The notes: generated by a model not told the origin, from the letters alone. A stretch of DNA of 64,000 bases from Streptomyces sp. NBC_00433 (GCA_036015235.1 CP107926.1:4483501-4547500); one strand, 5' to 3'. Counted from the stretch's first letter, positions 41,358 through 49,388 are shown. Numbers and translations: made by a program.

Positions 41358-41972
41358 ATGACCTCCATCGCATCTGTCACCCTGGACGCCGCCGACCCCG
41401 CCGCCGCCACCGACTTCTACGCGAGCGCCTTCCGCCTGGACACCCAGGTGCGGGCGCGGGCCGCGGAGGCGCCGGGCACCGGCTTCCGCGGCTTCACGCT
41501 GTCGCTGACCGTGTCGCAGCCGGCCACCGTCAACAGCCTGTTCGAGGCCGCGGTGAAGGCCGGCGCCACGCCGGTGAAGCCGGTCGCGAAGTCCTTCTGG
41601 GGCTTCGGCGGCGTGGTGCGGGCCCCCGACGGGGCGCTGTGGAAGATCGCGACCTCGGCGAAGAAGGACACCGGCCCGGACACCGGGCAGATCGACCAGC
41701 TCGTGCTGCTGCTCGGGGTGGACAACATCGTCGTGAGCCGGAAGTTCTACGTCGAGCGCGGCCTGGCGGTGGGCCGCAGCTTCGCCCGCAAGTACGTCGA
41801 GTTCGACCTGCCGTCGAGCCCGGTGAAGCTGGCCCTCTACGGCCACCGCGCCCTGGCCAAGGACGCCGGTGTCACCCCTGAGGGCACCGGCTCGCACGGC
41901 CTCACGATCAACGGCGACGCCGGCACCTTCGCCGACCCCGACGGCTTCGCATGGGAGAAGCCGTCCCAGTGA
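41358..41972 (+). CDS. VOC-family (glyoxalase-like) protein
   Basis: 204 residues. The first half has the vicinal-oxygen-chelate pattern (ASVTLDAADPAAATDFYASAF ... GGVVRAPDGALWKIAT) and the second a degenerate repeat of it (QLVLLLGVDNIVVSRKFYVE ... FADPDGFAWE). Members are metal enzymes (glyoxalase, dioxygenase) or drug-binding proteins. Metal ligands are not obvious, so a binding or resistance role is possible. Weak ribosome site before ATG 41358. Confidence 0.82.
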   Translation: MTSIASVTLDAADPAAATDFYASAFRLDTQVRARAAEAPGTGFRGFTLSLTVSQPATVNSLFEAAVKAGATPVKPVAKSFWGFGGVVRAPDGALWKIATSAKKDTGPDTGQIDQLVLLLGVDNIVVSRKFYVERGLAVGRSFARKYVEFDLPSSPVKLALYGHRALAKDAGVTPEGTGSHGLTINGDAGTFADPDGFAWEKPSQ

Positions 41973-41993
41973 CGTGGTCATCGCCCGGCACGA

Positions 41994-42290
41994 CAGCGCG
42001 CCTCGGACGGCGGAACCGCCGACATCGGGGTGCTGTCCGCGGGCGGTAACGCGAACGCCGCCGAGCTGTCGGTCACGGCCGGCGGGCACAAGGTCCACGG
42101 GATCCGGGTCTCGCCGGGCGTCGGCTACCGCTCGCACGGCGCCGCGTCGGGCACGGCGGTGGACGGGCAGCCCGAGGGCGCCTGCATGGTGGCCGACGGC
42201 ACGCCCGTCGGCTCGGACTGCTGCTTCGACCACGGCAATGCCGAGAGCGCCCCCGCCGACACCGGCAGCAAGAGCGCGTTCGTCACGGCA
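41994..42290 (+). pseudogene. Remnant of a GH54-type alpha-L-arabinofuranosidase catalytic domain
   Basis: The frame reads ASDGGTADIGVLSAGGNANAAE, GGHKVHGIRVSPGVGYRS and SDCCFDHGNAESAPADTG, which recall the GH54 (AbfB) catalytic domain, including its CCFDYGNAE motif. The rest of the roughly 330-residue domain, the start and signal peptide are missing, and the segment between NAAE and GGHKV is shortened. A decayed fragment. Confidence 0.7.
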
Positions 42291-42336
42291 CCCCGGCGCG
42301 GACCTTCGCCCTGCACCGAGGCCGTACGCGGATGGA

Positions 42337-42364
42337 GGCCGGTTCCGCCGCGGCGGAACCGGCC
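42337..42364 (-). terminator. Palindromic hairpin after the prenyltransferase gene
   Basis: Perfect 28-bp palindrome (GGCCGGTTCCGCCG and its complement), 12 bp beyond the minus-strand stop codon. Confidence 0.8.
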
Positions 42365-42376
42365 CCACCCGTGGGG

Positions 42377-43288
42377 TCAGTTGTCCTCGTACTCGCGCCA
42401 GAGCCGCACGACGTCGGGCTGCGCCCGGTAGAAGGACAGCAGCTTGAAGTACTCGCCGGCCGGCGAGGAGGCCACGTAGCAGATGAAGGCGCGGTCGGCG
42501 CCCGGGTCGGCGGAGGGGGCGTTCCGCGCGAGCTGCTCGATCTTGGGTTCCAGGCGGCCGCCGGTCAGTGCCGCCGGGTCCTGGGTCATCGCGCTGAAGC
42601 AGATCCGCTGGACGCCGGGGGAGTCCCAGTTCAGGGTGACGTAGAAGCCGCCGGCCGACCGGGCGAGGGTCAGCAGGTGCTCGCTCGGCTCCGGCATGCC
42701 GATGTCGCCGAGGATCGCGGCGACGTTCTTGGGTTCGAGCAGGTAGCCGTCGGGCGTCTTGAAGTAGACGTTGAAGGTCTTGTGCTCGTAGTCCATCCCG
42801 GTGAGCGCGACCTGGTCGGCGACGCCGTGGCGCTCGAAGAAGGCGGTGTTCCCGGCCAGGGAGGGCGGCACCGCCGCGATGCCGGCCAGCGTGGAGACCG
42901 GCTGGAGGTCGTCCGGCGGGAAGAACTGGAAGGTCTTGGTGAAGCCGCCGACGACGCCGAAGTCGACACCGTAGTTGTCGATGGGGCAGGCGGCGGCGAT
43001 GTCCGCGCTCAGCGAGCTGACGGGGTGGTCGGTGCGCGGGGTGAGCCCGCCGGACAGCGCGAGCGCGTAGGGGTCGACCTCCTTGGGGAGCATCGTGAAG
43101 CGGCAGCTGAAGTCGTCGCCGCGGCGCGCGCTGGTCTCCACCCGGAAGGCGATCGCGGACTGCGGTATCAGCTCCTGATACGTCGTCATGATCGGCCAGA
43201 CCGTCTCGCGCGAGCTGGCCACACCCATCAGCCGAGCTGATTCCTCGATGACCGAGTAAAGGTCTTCCAGCTCCGTCGTCCCGGCCAT
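42377..43288 (-). CDS. ABBA-fold aromatic prenyltransferase, NphB/CloQ family
   Basis: 303 residues from ATG 43288 (TTGGAGGG upstream). It follows the NphB family along its length: LEDLYSVIEESARLMGVA, DPYALALSGGL, VGGFTKTFQFFPPDD, VALTGMDYEHKTFNVYF, GGFYVTLNWDSPGVQRICF and the C-terminal EYFKLLSFYRAQPDVVR. Soluble enzymes of this family transfer dimethylallyl or geranyl groups to aromatic rings. Relatives include NphB, Fnq26 and the phenazine prenyltransferase PpzP, so a link to the phenazine cluster 28 kb away is possible. The divergent promoter region has a SARP-like array. Confidence 0.92.
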   Translation of the reverse strand: MAGTTELEDLYSVIEESARLMGVASSRETVWPIMTTYQELIPQSAIAFRVETSARRGDDFSCRFTMLPKEVDPYALALSGGLTPRTDHPVSSLSADIAAACPIDNYGVDFGVVGGFTKTFQFFPPDDLQPVSTLAGIAAVPPSLAGNTAFFERHGVADQVALTGMDYEHKTFNVYFKTPDGYLLEPKNVAAILGDIGMPEPSEHLLTLARSAGGFYVTLNWDSPGVQRICFSAMTQDPAALTGGRLEPKIEQLARNAPSADPGADRAFICYVASSPAGEYFKLLSFYRAQPDVVRLWREYEDN

Positions 43289-43391
43289 TCGCCCTCCAAG
43301 TTCGGATGAGACAAGATCACCGACAGTCCAGTAACCCTCACTGTCCGTGCCCGCACCCTGCTGCTCTGTCACCCGAGCATTGGCCGCGGGC

Positions 43392-43443
43392 CTTGGCGCC
43401 GACTATCCCCCGACTTGGCGCCCACTTGGCGCCCACCTATTCT
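43392..43443 (+). promoter_or_regulatory. SARP-type operator array C with -10-like TATTCT
   Basis: CTTGGCG at 43392, 43414 and 43425, with a degenerate unit at 43403, keeps exact 11-bp phase. A -10-like TATTCT (43438-43443) begins 6 bp after the last heptamer, the spacing expected for SARP-activated promoters. Same heptamer as arrays A and B. It lies between the prenyltransferase (minus) and the GlxA-type regulator (plus). Confidence 0.65.
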
Positions 43444-43547
43444 CCGCCCGCCCCCTCCCTCCCGGCCGGAAACCGGTGGTCCGGCGCCGGGCGCGGGCCG
43501 GTGCGAGGGGGGGCGGCCCTGAGCGGGGGGCGCTTACGCTGGCGGGT

Positions 43548-44507
43548 GTGGCTGCATCACGTCGTCTGCATCGCGTCGCCGTCCTTGTGCTCGAAGGGGC
43601 CAAGCCGATGGATGTCGGTATTCCGGCGCAGGTGTTCACGACCCGGGGGAGCATGCCGTACGAGGTGCGGGTGTGCGGGGCCGCGCGCGGGCTGGTGGCG
43701 GGCGGCGACGGGTTGTCCTACCACGTCGCCGACGGTCTGGACGCGCTCGCGTGGGCCGACATCGTCTTCATCCCCGGCTACCGCTTCCCCGACCGCGAGG
43801 ACCCGCCGGGCGCCGTGCTGGACGCGCTGGTCGCGGCGCGGGACCGCGGGGCGCGGCTCGCGGCGATCTCGACCGGGGCCTTCGCGCTGGCCGCCACCGG
43901 GCTGCTCGACGGCAAGCGCGCCACCACCCACTGGCACTACACGCGCCGCCTCGCCGCGAAGCACCCGCTCGTCCAGGTGGACGAGAACGTGCTGTTCGTG
44001 GACGAGGGCGCCGTCCTGACCTCGGCAGGCGCCGCCTCCGGCATCGACCTGTGCCTGCACATCCTGCGCGGCGACCTCGGCGTGGCCGCCTCGAACCACG
44101 CGGCCAGGCGGCTGGTCGCGGCGCCCTACCGCAGCGGCGGCCAGGCGCAGTACGTGCCGCGCAGCGTGCCCGAGCCGCTCGGCGAGCGGTTCGCCGCCAC
44201 CCGCGAGTGGGCGCTGCACCGGCTCGGCGAGCCGCTCACGCTCGGGGCGCTCGCCCGGCACGCGGCGGTGTCGCCGCGCACCTTCTCGCGGCGCTTCGCC
44301 GACGACACCGGCTACACCCCGATGCAGTGGGTCATGCGGGCCCGCGTCGACATGGCCCGCGAGCTGCTGGAGCGCTCCGAGCGCGGTGTCGAGCAGATCG
44401 CCGCCGACGTGGGCCTGGGCACGGGCGCGAACCTGCGGCAGCACTTCCAGCAGATCCTCGGGACGACGCCGAGCGAATACCGCCGCACCTTCGCGCAGGG
44501 CGAATAG
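43548..44507 (+). CDS. GlxA-family AraC-type transcriptional regulator
   Basis: 319 residues: an N-terminal DJ-1/PfpI-like domain (VAVLVLEGAKPMDVGIPAQVF, DIVFIPGYR; the usual catalytic Cys position reads AISTGAFAL, so it is non-enzymatic) and a C-terminal AraC pair of helix-turn-helix motifs (LTLGALARHAAVSPRTFSRR, IAADVGLGTGANLRQHF). Usually activates genes for quaternary amines or stress. The start GTG 43548 is chosen by domain onset. The promoter carries array C, and the gene is divergent from the prenyltransferase, which it may control. Confidence 0.9.
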   Translation: MAASRRLHRVAVLVLEGAKPMDVGIPAQVFTTRGSMPYEVRVCGAARGLVAGGDGLSYHVADGLDALAWADIVFIPGYRFPDREDPPGAVLDALVAARDRGARLAAISTGAFALAATGLLDGKRATTHWHYTRRLAAKHPLVQVDENVLFVDEGAVLTSAGAASGIDLCLHILRGDLGVAASNHAARRLVAAPYRSGGQAQYVPRSVPEPLGERFAATREWALHRLGEPLTLGALARHAAVSPRTFSRRFADDTGYTPMQWVMRARVDMARELLERSERGVEQIAADVGLGTGANLRQHFQQILGTTPSEYRRTFAQGE

Positions 44508-44538
44508 CCAGGGCGAACAGCCAGGGCGAACGGCCAGG
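44496..44538. repeat. Three 13-bp tandem units across a stop codon
   Basis: CAGGGCGAAYRGC units at 44496, 44509 and 44522. The stop codon of the GlxA-type gene lies in the first unit. Confidence 0.85.
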
Positions 44539-44641
44539 AACCGCCCCCTCCCCGCCCGCCGCCCGGGGCCTGGCGCGATCCTTTCGAACCATGGCGCTCC
44601 CGCCGCAGCCGCCCCCGGGCGCCACCGGCGAACCTGGACTC

Positions 44642-45640
44642 ATGACTCGTATCGCCATCAACGGATTCGGCCGCATCGGCCGCAATGTGCTGCGCGCACT
44701 GCTCGAACGCGACAGCGACCTCGATGTCGTCGCCGTCAACGACCTCACCGAGCCGACGGCGCTGGCCCGCCTGCTCGCCTACGACTCGACGGCCGGCCGC
44801 CTCGGCCGCCCGGTCACGGTCGACGGCGACACCCTCGTGGTCGACGGCCGCCGTATCAAGGTGCTCGCCGAGCGCGACCCCGCGAACCTGCCGTGGGCGG
44901 AGCTCGGCGTCGACATCGCGCTGGAGTCGACCGGCCGCTTCACCTCCGCCGACGCCGCCCGCGCGCACATCACCGCGGGCGCGAAGAAGGTGCTGGTCAG
45001 CGCGCCCTCGGCGGGCGCGGACGCCACGCTCGCCTACGGGGTCAACACCGAGGCGTACGACCCGGCCACGCACACCGTCGTCTCGAACGCCTCCTGCACG
45101 ACCAACGCGCTCGCGCCGCTCGCCGCGGTGCTCGACCGGCTCGCCGGCATCGAGCACGGCTTCATGACGACGGTGCACGCCTACACCCAGGAGCAGAACC
45201 TCCAGGACGGCCCGCACCGCGACGCCCGCAGGGCCCGCGCCGCCGCGGTCAACATCACGCCGACCACGACGGGCGCCGCCAAGGCGATCGGCCTGGTCCT
45301 GCCGAACCTCGACGGCAAGCTGTCGGGCGACTCGATCCGCGTCCCGGTCCCGGTCGGCTCGATCGTCGAGCTGAACACCACCGTCGCCCGCGACGTGACC
45401 CGCGACGAGGTGCTCGCGGCCTACCGCACCGCGGCCGAGGGCCCGCTGGCCGGCATCCTCGAATACTCCGAGGACCCGCTCGTCTCGTCCGACATCACCG
45501 GCAACCCGGCGTCGGCGATCTTCGACTCGGCCCTGACCCGCGTCGACGGCCGCCACATCAAGGTCGTCGCCTGGTACGACAACGAGTGGGGCTTCTCGAA
45601 CCGGGTCATCGACACCCTCCAGCTCCTCGCCACCGCCTGA
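44642..45640 (+). CDS. gap: Glyceraldehyde-3-phosphate dehydrogenase, type I
   Basis: 332 residues with NAD motif AINGFGRIGRNVLRA, catalytic Cys in SNASCTTNALAP, the His further on in NITPTTTGAAKA-adjacent sequence, and WYDNEWGFSNR at the end. It oxidises glyceraldehyde-3-phosphate with NAD+ and phosphate in glycolysis. It stands alone, without pgk and tpi, so it is likely a second gap copy. ATG 44642; terminator follows. Confidence 0.95.
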   Translation: MTRIAINGFGRIGRNVLRALLERDSDLDVVAVNDLTEPTALARLLAYDSTAGRLGRPVTVDGDTLVVDGRRIKVLAERDPANLPWAELGVDIALESTGRFTSADAARAHITAGAKKVLVSAPSAGADATLAYGVNTEAYDPATHTVVSNASCTTNALAPLAAVLDRLAGIEHGFMTTVHAYTQEQNLQDGPHRDARRARAAAVNITPTTTGAAKAIGLVLPNLDGKLSGDSIRVPVPVGSIVELNTTVARDVTRDEVLAAYRTAAEGPLAGILEYSEDPLVSSDITGNPASAIFDSALTRVDGRHIKVVAWYDNEWGFSNRVIDTLQLLATA

Positions 45641-45655
45641 CCTCCCCGCAAAGCA

Positions 45656-45700
45656 GCCCTGCCCCCGTATCACCGCGCGACGGCGGTACGGGGGCGGGGC
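45656..45700. terminator. Hairpin terminator after gap
   Basis: 14-bp stem with one G-T pair (45656-45669 with 45687-45700) plus inner pairing, 15 bp after the gap stop and facing the convergent AhpD-like gene. Confidence 0.8.
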
Positions 45701-45744
45701 TGTGCCGCGTGGTGCCGGGCAGTCGGTTCGGGGCGGGGGGTGCG

Positions 45745-46218
45745 TCAGGCGAACTGGCCGGGCTGGTAGTCGCCCGCGGGCTGCTTGATGAGGACGTTCA
45801 TCCGGTTGAAGGCGTTGATGACGCAGATGAGGCCCACCAGCGCCGCGAGCTGGTCCTCGTCGAAGTGCTTGGCGGCGTTCGCCCACACCTCGTCGGGCAC
45901 GCCGCCGGCCGCGTCGGCGATCCTGGTGCCCTCCTCGGTCAGCTCCAGGGCGGCGCGCTCGGCGTCGGTGAAGACGGTGGCCTCGCGCCAGGCGGCGACC
46001 AGGTGCATCCGCTGCGTGGTCTCGCCCGCCGCCTCGGCGTCCTTGGTGTGCATGTCGGTGCAGAAGCCGCAGCCGTTGATCTGGCTGGCGCGGAGCAGCG
46101 CGAGGTCCTGGACCTTCCGCGGCAGCGTCGAGTCGGCGAGCGCCTGCCCCGCGGCGTTGATGTGCTTGGTGAACTTCAGGGCGGTCGGGTTGGTGAAGAA
46201 ATTCAAGCGCGCTTCCAT
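45745..46218 (-). CDS. Carboxymuconolactone decarboxylase/AhpD-family protein
   Basis: 157 residues, all-helical AhpD-like, with the redox CxxC and following His in NGCGFCTDMHTKDA and the partner region QRMHLVAAWREA. Such proteins act as thiol-dependent peroxidase-like reductases. CMD-family genes are the classic partners of ECF41 sigma factors. Here a promoter matching the ECF41 pattern lies 57 bp upstream, so SigJ (encoded at 36.3-37.3 kb) probably drives it. Confidence 0.9.
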   Translation of the reverse strand: MEARLNFFTNPTALKFTKHINAAGQALADSTLPRKVQDLALLRASQINGCGFCTDMHTKDAEAAGETTQRMHLVAAWREATVFTDAERAALELTEEGTRIADAAGGVPDEVWANAAKHFDEDQLAALVGLICVINAFNRMNVLIKQPAGDYQPGQFA

Positions 46219-46274
46219 GACGGGCTCCCTGATCTGCTGCTTCGCTCTGCCGTCGCCGGCCGGTACGCCCCTTT

Positions 46275-46300
46275 GACGTAACGGACCGGGGCGTTGTGAC
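46275..46300 (-). promoter_or_regulatory. ECF41-type promoter of the AhpD-like gene
   Basis: On the minus strand GGTCACA, 16 bp, CGTC: one base from the ECF41 pattern TGTCACA-N16-CGTC. The -10 element ends 57 bp before the start codon. Confidence 0.7.
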
Positions 46301-46370
46301 CGGGCCCGCTGTGACCTGGCTCTCAGCTCTCGGCTCGCGGCTCGCGGCGGCGCCGGCGCGGAGCGCGAAG

Positions 46371-46402
46371 CGGCGCGGCGCCCCAGAAGGGACGCCGCGC
46401 CG
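46371..46402 (-). terminator. Hairpin terminator after the acetylxylan esterase gene
   Basis: 14-bp stem with one mismatch (46371-46384 with 46389-46402) and AGAA loop, 25 bp beyond the minus-strand stop. Confidence 0.7.
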
Positions 46403-46426
46403 GTGCCGGTCCTCCTGGTGGGAGGG

Positions 46427-47488
46427 TCAGCTTGCGCTGCAGGAGACCGACGGCCAGGTGGTTGAGCCGTTCTTCTGGATGGTCATGCCCCAGTTGTTGC
46501 CGCTGCCGTTGGGCTTGGCGACCAGCTGCTGGGCGCTGGGGTAGCTCGCGGAGATGTTCCAGGTCGCCATGACCTTCTCGGGGGAGGGGACGTTGACCGT
46601 CACCGTCCAGGAGTTGGACCCGCTGACCGCGACGTTGAGGTTGTAGCGGTCGCTCCAGCTCTGGCCCGCGCTCAGGGTCGCGGTGCAGCTGCCGCCGCCA
46701 CCACCGGTCGTACCACCGGTCGTACCACCGTTCGTACCGCCGCCGGAAGTGCTGCCACCGGAAGTGCTGCCACCGGAAGTGCTGCCACCGCCGTCGGGGG
46801 CCACCGCGCGGCCGGTCTGCGGGGAGATCATGCCGTAGCACAGGCCGCGGCTGGCCAGGCCCTGCGCGATGCGCGGGATCGCGGCCAGCGTGTTGGCGGG
46901 CCACTCGTGCATGAGGATGATCTGGCCGTTCTGGAGCCGGGCGTTGGCCGAGACGATCGCGTCCACGCTGGCGCCGTTCCAGTCCTGCGAGTCGATGTCC
47001 CAGATGACCTGCGTCAGGCCGTATTTGGACTCGACCGACTGGAGCGTGGAATTGGTCTCGCCGTACGGCGGACGGAAGAGCTTCGGGGTGCCGCCGCCGG
47101 CGCTGGAGATGGCCTGCTGGGTCCTGGAGACCTCCGAGTCGATCTGCGACTGGCTCTCCTGGATCAGGTGCGGGTGGGTGTAGCTGTGGTTTCCGACCCA
47201 CATGCCGGCATTGACCTCGGCCTGCACCTGGGAGGGGTAGGAGGCCGCGTACTGGCCCTCGTTGAAGACGGTGGCCCGCAGCCCGTTCTGCTTGAGCGCG
47301 TTGAGCAGGGCGGGGGTGTGGTCGTTGGACGGTCCGTCGTCGAAGGTCAGCCCGACGTAGCCGTTACACGTGGCGGCGTGCGACGGGGTGGCGCCGGTGG
47401 TGAAGGTCATGGTGGTCGCGACCGCCAGCGCGGCGACGGCGAAACCGGTGAGCAGGGTGCGCGGCGACAGCTTTCGTGGAGTGCGCAT
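46427..47488 (-). CDS. Secreted CE4 polysaccharide deacetylase with CBM2-like domain (acetylxylan esterase-like)
   Basis: 353 residues: signal peptide (TLLTGFAVAALAVATTMTFT), CE4 NodB domain (YVGLTFDDGPSNDHTPALL with the metal Asp, NHSYTHPHL with the His pair, RPPYGETN, ILMHEWP), a Gly/Ser/Thr linker from short tandem repeats (GGSTSGGSTSGG) and a C-terminal CBM2-like cellulose/xylan-binding domain (TLSAGQSWSDRYNLNVAV). The layout matches Streptomyces acetylxylan esterase AxeA, which removes acetyl groups from xylan. A CebR box upstream predicts induction by cello-oligosaccharides. Confidence 0.93.
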   Translation of the reverse strand: MRTPRKLSPRTLLTGFAVAALAVATTMTFTTGATPSHAATCNGYVGLTFDDGPSNDHTPALLNALKQNGLRATVFNEGQYAASYPSQVQAEVNAGMWVGNHSYTHPHLIQESQSQIDSEVSRTQQAISSAGGGTPKLFRPPYGETNSTLQSVESKYGLTQVIWDIDSQDWNGASVDAIVSANARLQNGQIILMHEWPANTLAAIPRIAQGLASRGLCYGMISPQTGRAVAPDGGGSTSGGSTSGGSTSGGGTNGGTTGGTTGGGGGSCTATLSAGQSWSDRYNLNVAVSGSNSWTVTVNVPSPEKVMATWNISASYPSAQQLVAKPNGSGNNWGMTIQKNGSTTWPSVSCSAS

Positions 47489-47637
47489 ACGGGGTGGATC
47501 CTCCTTGGTGGGAGCTGTGGGGGGTGGGGAGGTCAGACACCGGTGCACCTCGGCCTGGTAGCCGCCGTTCCAGCTGCTGGCGGTGGTTCCGCGTCCGCAG
47601 GCGTGCCGGATTCCGTGCCGTGGGGGGCTGGAAGTGC

Positions 47638-47651
47638 TGGGAGCGCTCCCA
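47638..47651. promoter_or_regulatory. CebR box TGGGAGCGCTCCCA
   Basis: Exact copy of the 14-bp palindrome bound by the cellobiose-responsive repressor CebR in Streptomyces, 150 bp upstream of the CE4 gene start. Confidence 0.9.
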
Positions 47652-47891
47652 TGTTAGGTACGCCCCTCAGGGGTGGCAATATGCGGAACGCGGGCTCCTC
47701 AGCTTGGCCGTTTTCACACCCGGATCAGGGCCCACGCGCCCTCCACAGGCGGGCGGAACGGCGGAAACCGGCCACATAGACCCGCCTGACCTGCACTTTC
47801 ATCCGACGATCGGTTTCAGCCATCTTCCGGCAATTTTGCGAAACTTTCGGAAATCCACGCGGGGGGAATCGTCCGGCACACGCGAACGGGA

Positions 47892-47908
47892 ATACCCCCT
47901 GGGGGTAT
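47892..47908. promoter_or_regulatory. CsoR-like operator
   Basis: Perfect 8-bp arms ATACCCCC/GGGGGTAT around one base, continuing into ATATGG. This is the G-tract pseudopalindrome recognised by copper-sensing CsoR-family repressors. It lies 55 bp before the DUF4396 gene. Confidence 0.75.
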
Positions 47909-47962
47909 ATGGTTGCGCATACGAGAGCAAGGCGATCCGACGCTCACGAAGGGGACGGAGCC

Positions 47963-48460
47963 ATGGAGCACAGCGGCCACGAGCACAGCGGGCACGACGG
48001 GCACGGAGGGCACCGCACCTCCCGCGCCGTCGGCTGGCGCACCGCGGCGCAGGCGACCCTGCACTGCCTGACCGGCTGCGCGATCGGCGAGGTCCTCGGC
48101 ATGGTCATCGGCACCGCGGCCGGGCTGCACAACGGCCCGACCGTGGCGATCTCCATCGCCCTGGCCTTCGTCTTCGGCTACGCCCTGACGATGCGCGGCG
48201 TGCTGCGCGCCCAGGTGCCGCCGCGCCAGGCGCTGAAGATCGCGCTGGCCGCCGACACCGTGTCCATCGCGGTGATGGAGGTCATCGACAACACCGTGAT
48301 GGTGGGGGTGCCCGGCGCGCTCGACGCGGGCCTGGCCGACGCGCTCTTCTGGGGCTCGCTCGCCTTCTCCCTCGCCGCGGCCTTCGTGATCACCACCCCG
48401 GTCAACCGCTGGATGATCGCCCGCGGCAAGGGCCACGCCGTCGTCCACGCCTTCCACTGA
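47963..48460 (+). CDS. DUF4396 membrane protein with His-rich N-terminus
   Basis: 165 residues from ATG 47963 (GGGGACGGAG upstream). The N-terminus MEHSGHEHSGHDGHGGH looks like a metal-binding tail. About four membrane helices follow (LHCLTGCAIGEVLGMVIGTA, VAISIALAFVFGYALTM, ALKIALAADTVSIAVMEVID, LFWGSLAFSLAAAFVIT), matching DUF4396. Together with the CsoR-like operator this suggests a copper (or other soft metal) handling membrane protein. Transport has not been shown for the family as far as I know. Confidence 0.85.
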   Translation: MEHSGHEHSGHDGHGGHRTSRAVGWRTAAQATLHCLTGCAIGEVLGMVIGTAAGLHNGPTVAISIALAFVFGYALTMRGVLRAQVPPRQALKIALAADTVSIAVMEVIDNTVMVGVPGALDAGLADALFWGSLAFSLAAAFVITTPVNRWMIARGKGHAVVHAFH

Positions 48461-48482
48461 CGGCCGCGGGGCCCGCGGCGGG

Positions 48483-49388
48483 TCAGCGGCCGGCGTCGTC
48501 CTTCTGCCACGGGCTGACGCCCAGCTTCCCCGTCGTCCCGAGGTCGAGTTCCGGTGTCACCGTCACCGCGTGCGTGCCGGGTTGCGCGACGACCCGGGCG
48601 TAGGGGGCGTTGATGTTCGTACCGTCGGTGACGGTGTTGCGCCACATCAGGCCCGACGTCGCGGCCTGCCCCGGCTGGAGGGTGAAGGGGTGCGGCGGGA
48701 GGTCGAAGCCGGTGCCGGTGGAGATGCCGCCGCTGCCGTGCAGGACGCGGACGCCGGTGACGGGCTTGTGGTCCAGGTCCTGGAGCTGGATCCGCGGGAA
48801 GCCGCTGACGCGGTAGGGGCGGGTCGAGCAGTTCCTCAGGTGGAGGCCCACCACCCGCAGCCCCATGGCCGCGTCGCCCTGGTCGGCCGTGACGAAGACG
48901 CCGGAGGGCGGGCAGGTGCCCGACGCGACGGGCACCTCGTCCGCGGGGACACTCCTGACCTTCTCGATCCCCACATGGCCGCCGTCGACACTGCGCAGCA
49001 CCTCCGCGAAGGCCGCCGTTCCGCGGACGCTTCGGCCCGGCGCGACGTTCACCACCGTCTGGCCGCCGTTCGCCTCCGCGCCGCCCGAGGCGCCGAAGAG
49101 CGTGAACTCGACGGTGTAGGTGAGGGGTTCGGTCCCGTGGTTGGTGACCAGGAAGCCCACCTCCGGCAGGTCGGCGGGCATCCGCGTGCCGCAGCCGAGC
49201 GCGCCGCCGGTCACCCTGGTGATCTCGACGCCGCCGGACGCGCGGGCGGCGGGGTCGGAGGGAAAACCGCACCGGGCGCCGGAAGTCGGGCCGGTGTCCG
49301 CCGGCTGCCCCGCCACCTCCGTCCCGCAGGCCGTCAGGAGCAGGATGCCGGTCAATGCCGCGGCGGCGGCCGGGAGGGAGGTGCGCAT
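48483..49388 (-). CDS. DUF4232-like lipoprotein
   Basis: 301 residues with a lipoprotein signal (LTGILLLTACG, lipid-anchored Cys about 21). The extracytoplasmic part has a second-half DUF4232-type beta-sandwich (VASGTCPPSGVFVTADQGDAAMGLRVVGLHLRNCSTRPYRVSGFP). Common in Streptomyces, function unknown. It converges with the DUF4396 gene, 22 bp apart. Confidence 0.85.
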   Translation of the reverse strand: MRTSLPAAAAALTGILLLTACGTEVAGQPADTGPTSGARCGFPSDPAARASGGVEITRVTGGALGCGTRMPADLPEVGFLVTNHGTEPLTYTVEFTLFGASGGAEANGGQTVVNVAPGRSVRGTAAFAEVLRSVDGGHVGIEKVRSVPADEVPVASGTCPPSGVFVTADQGDAAMGLRVVGLHLRNCSTRPYRVSGFPRIQLQDLDHKPVTGVRVLHGSGGISTGTGFDLPPHPFTLQPGQAATSGLMWRNTVTDGTNINAPYARVVAQPGTHAVTVTPELDLGTTGKLGVSPWQKDDAGR

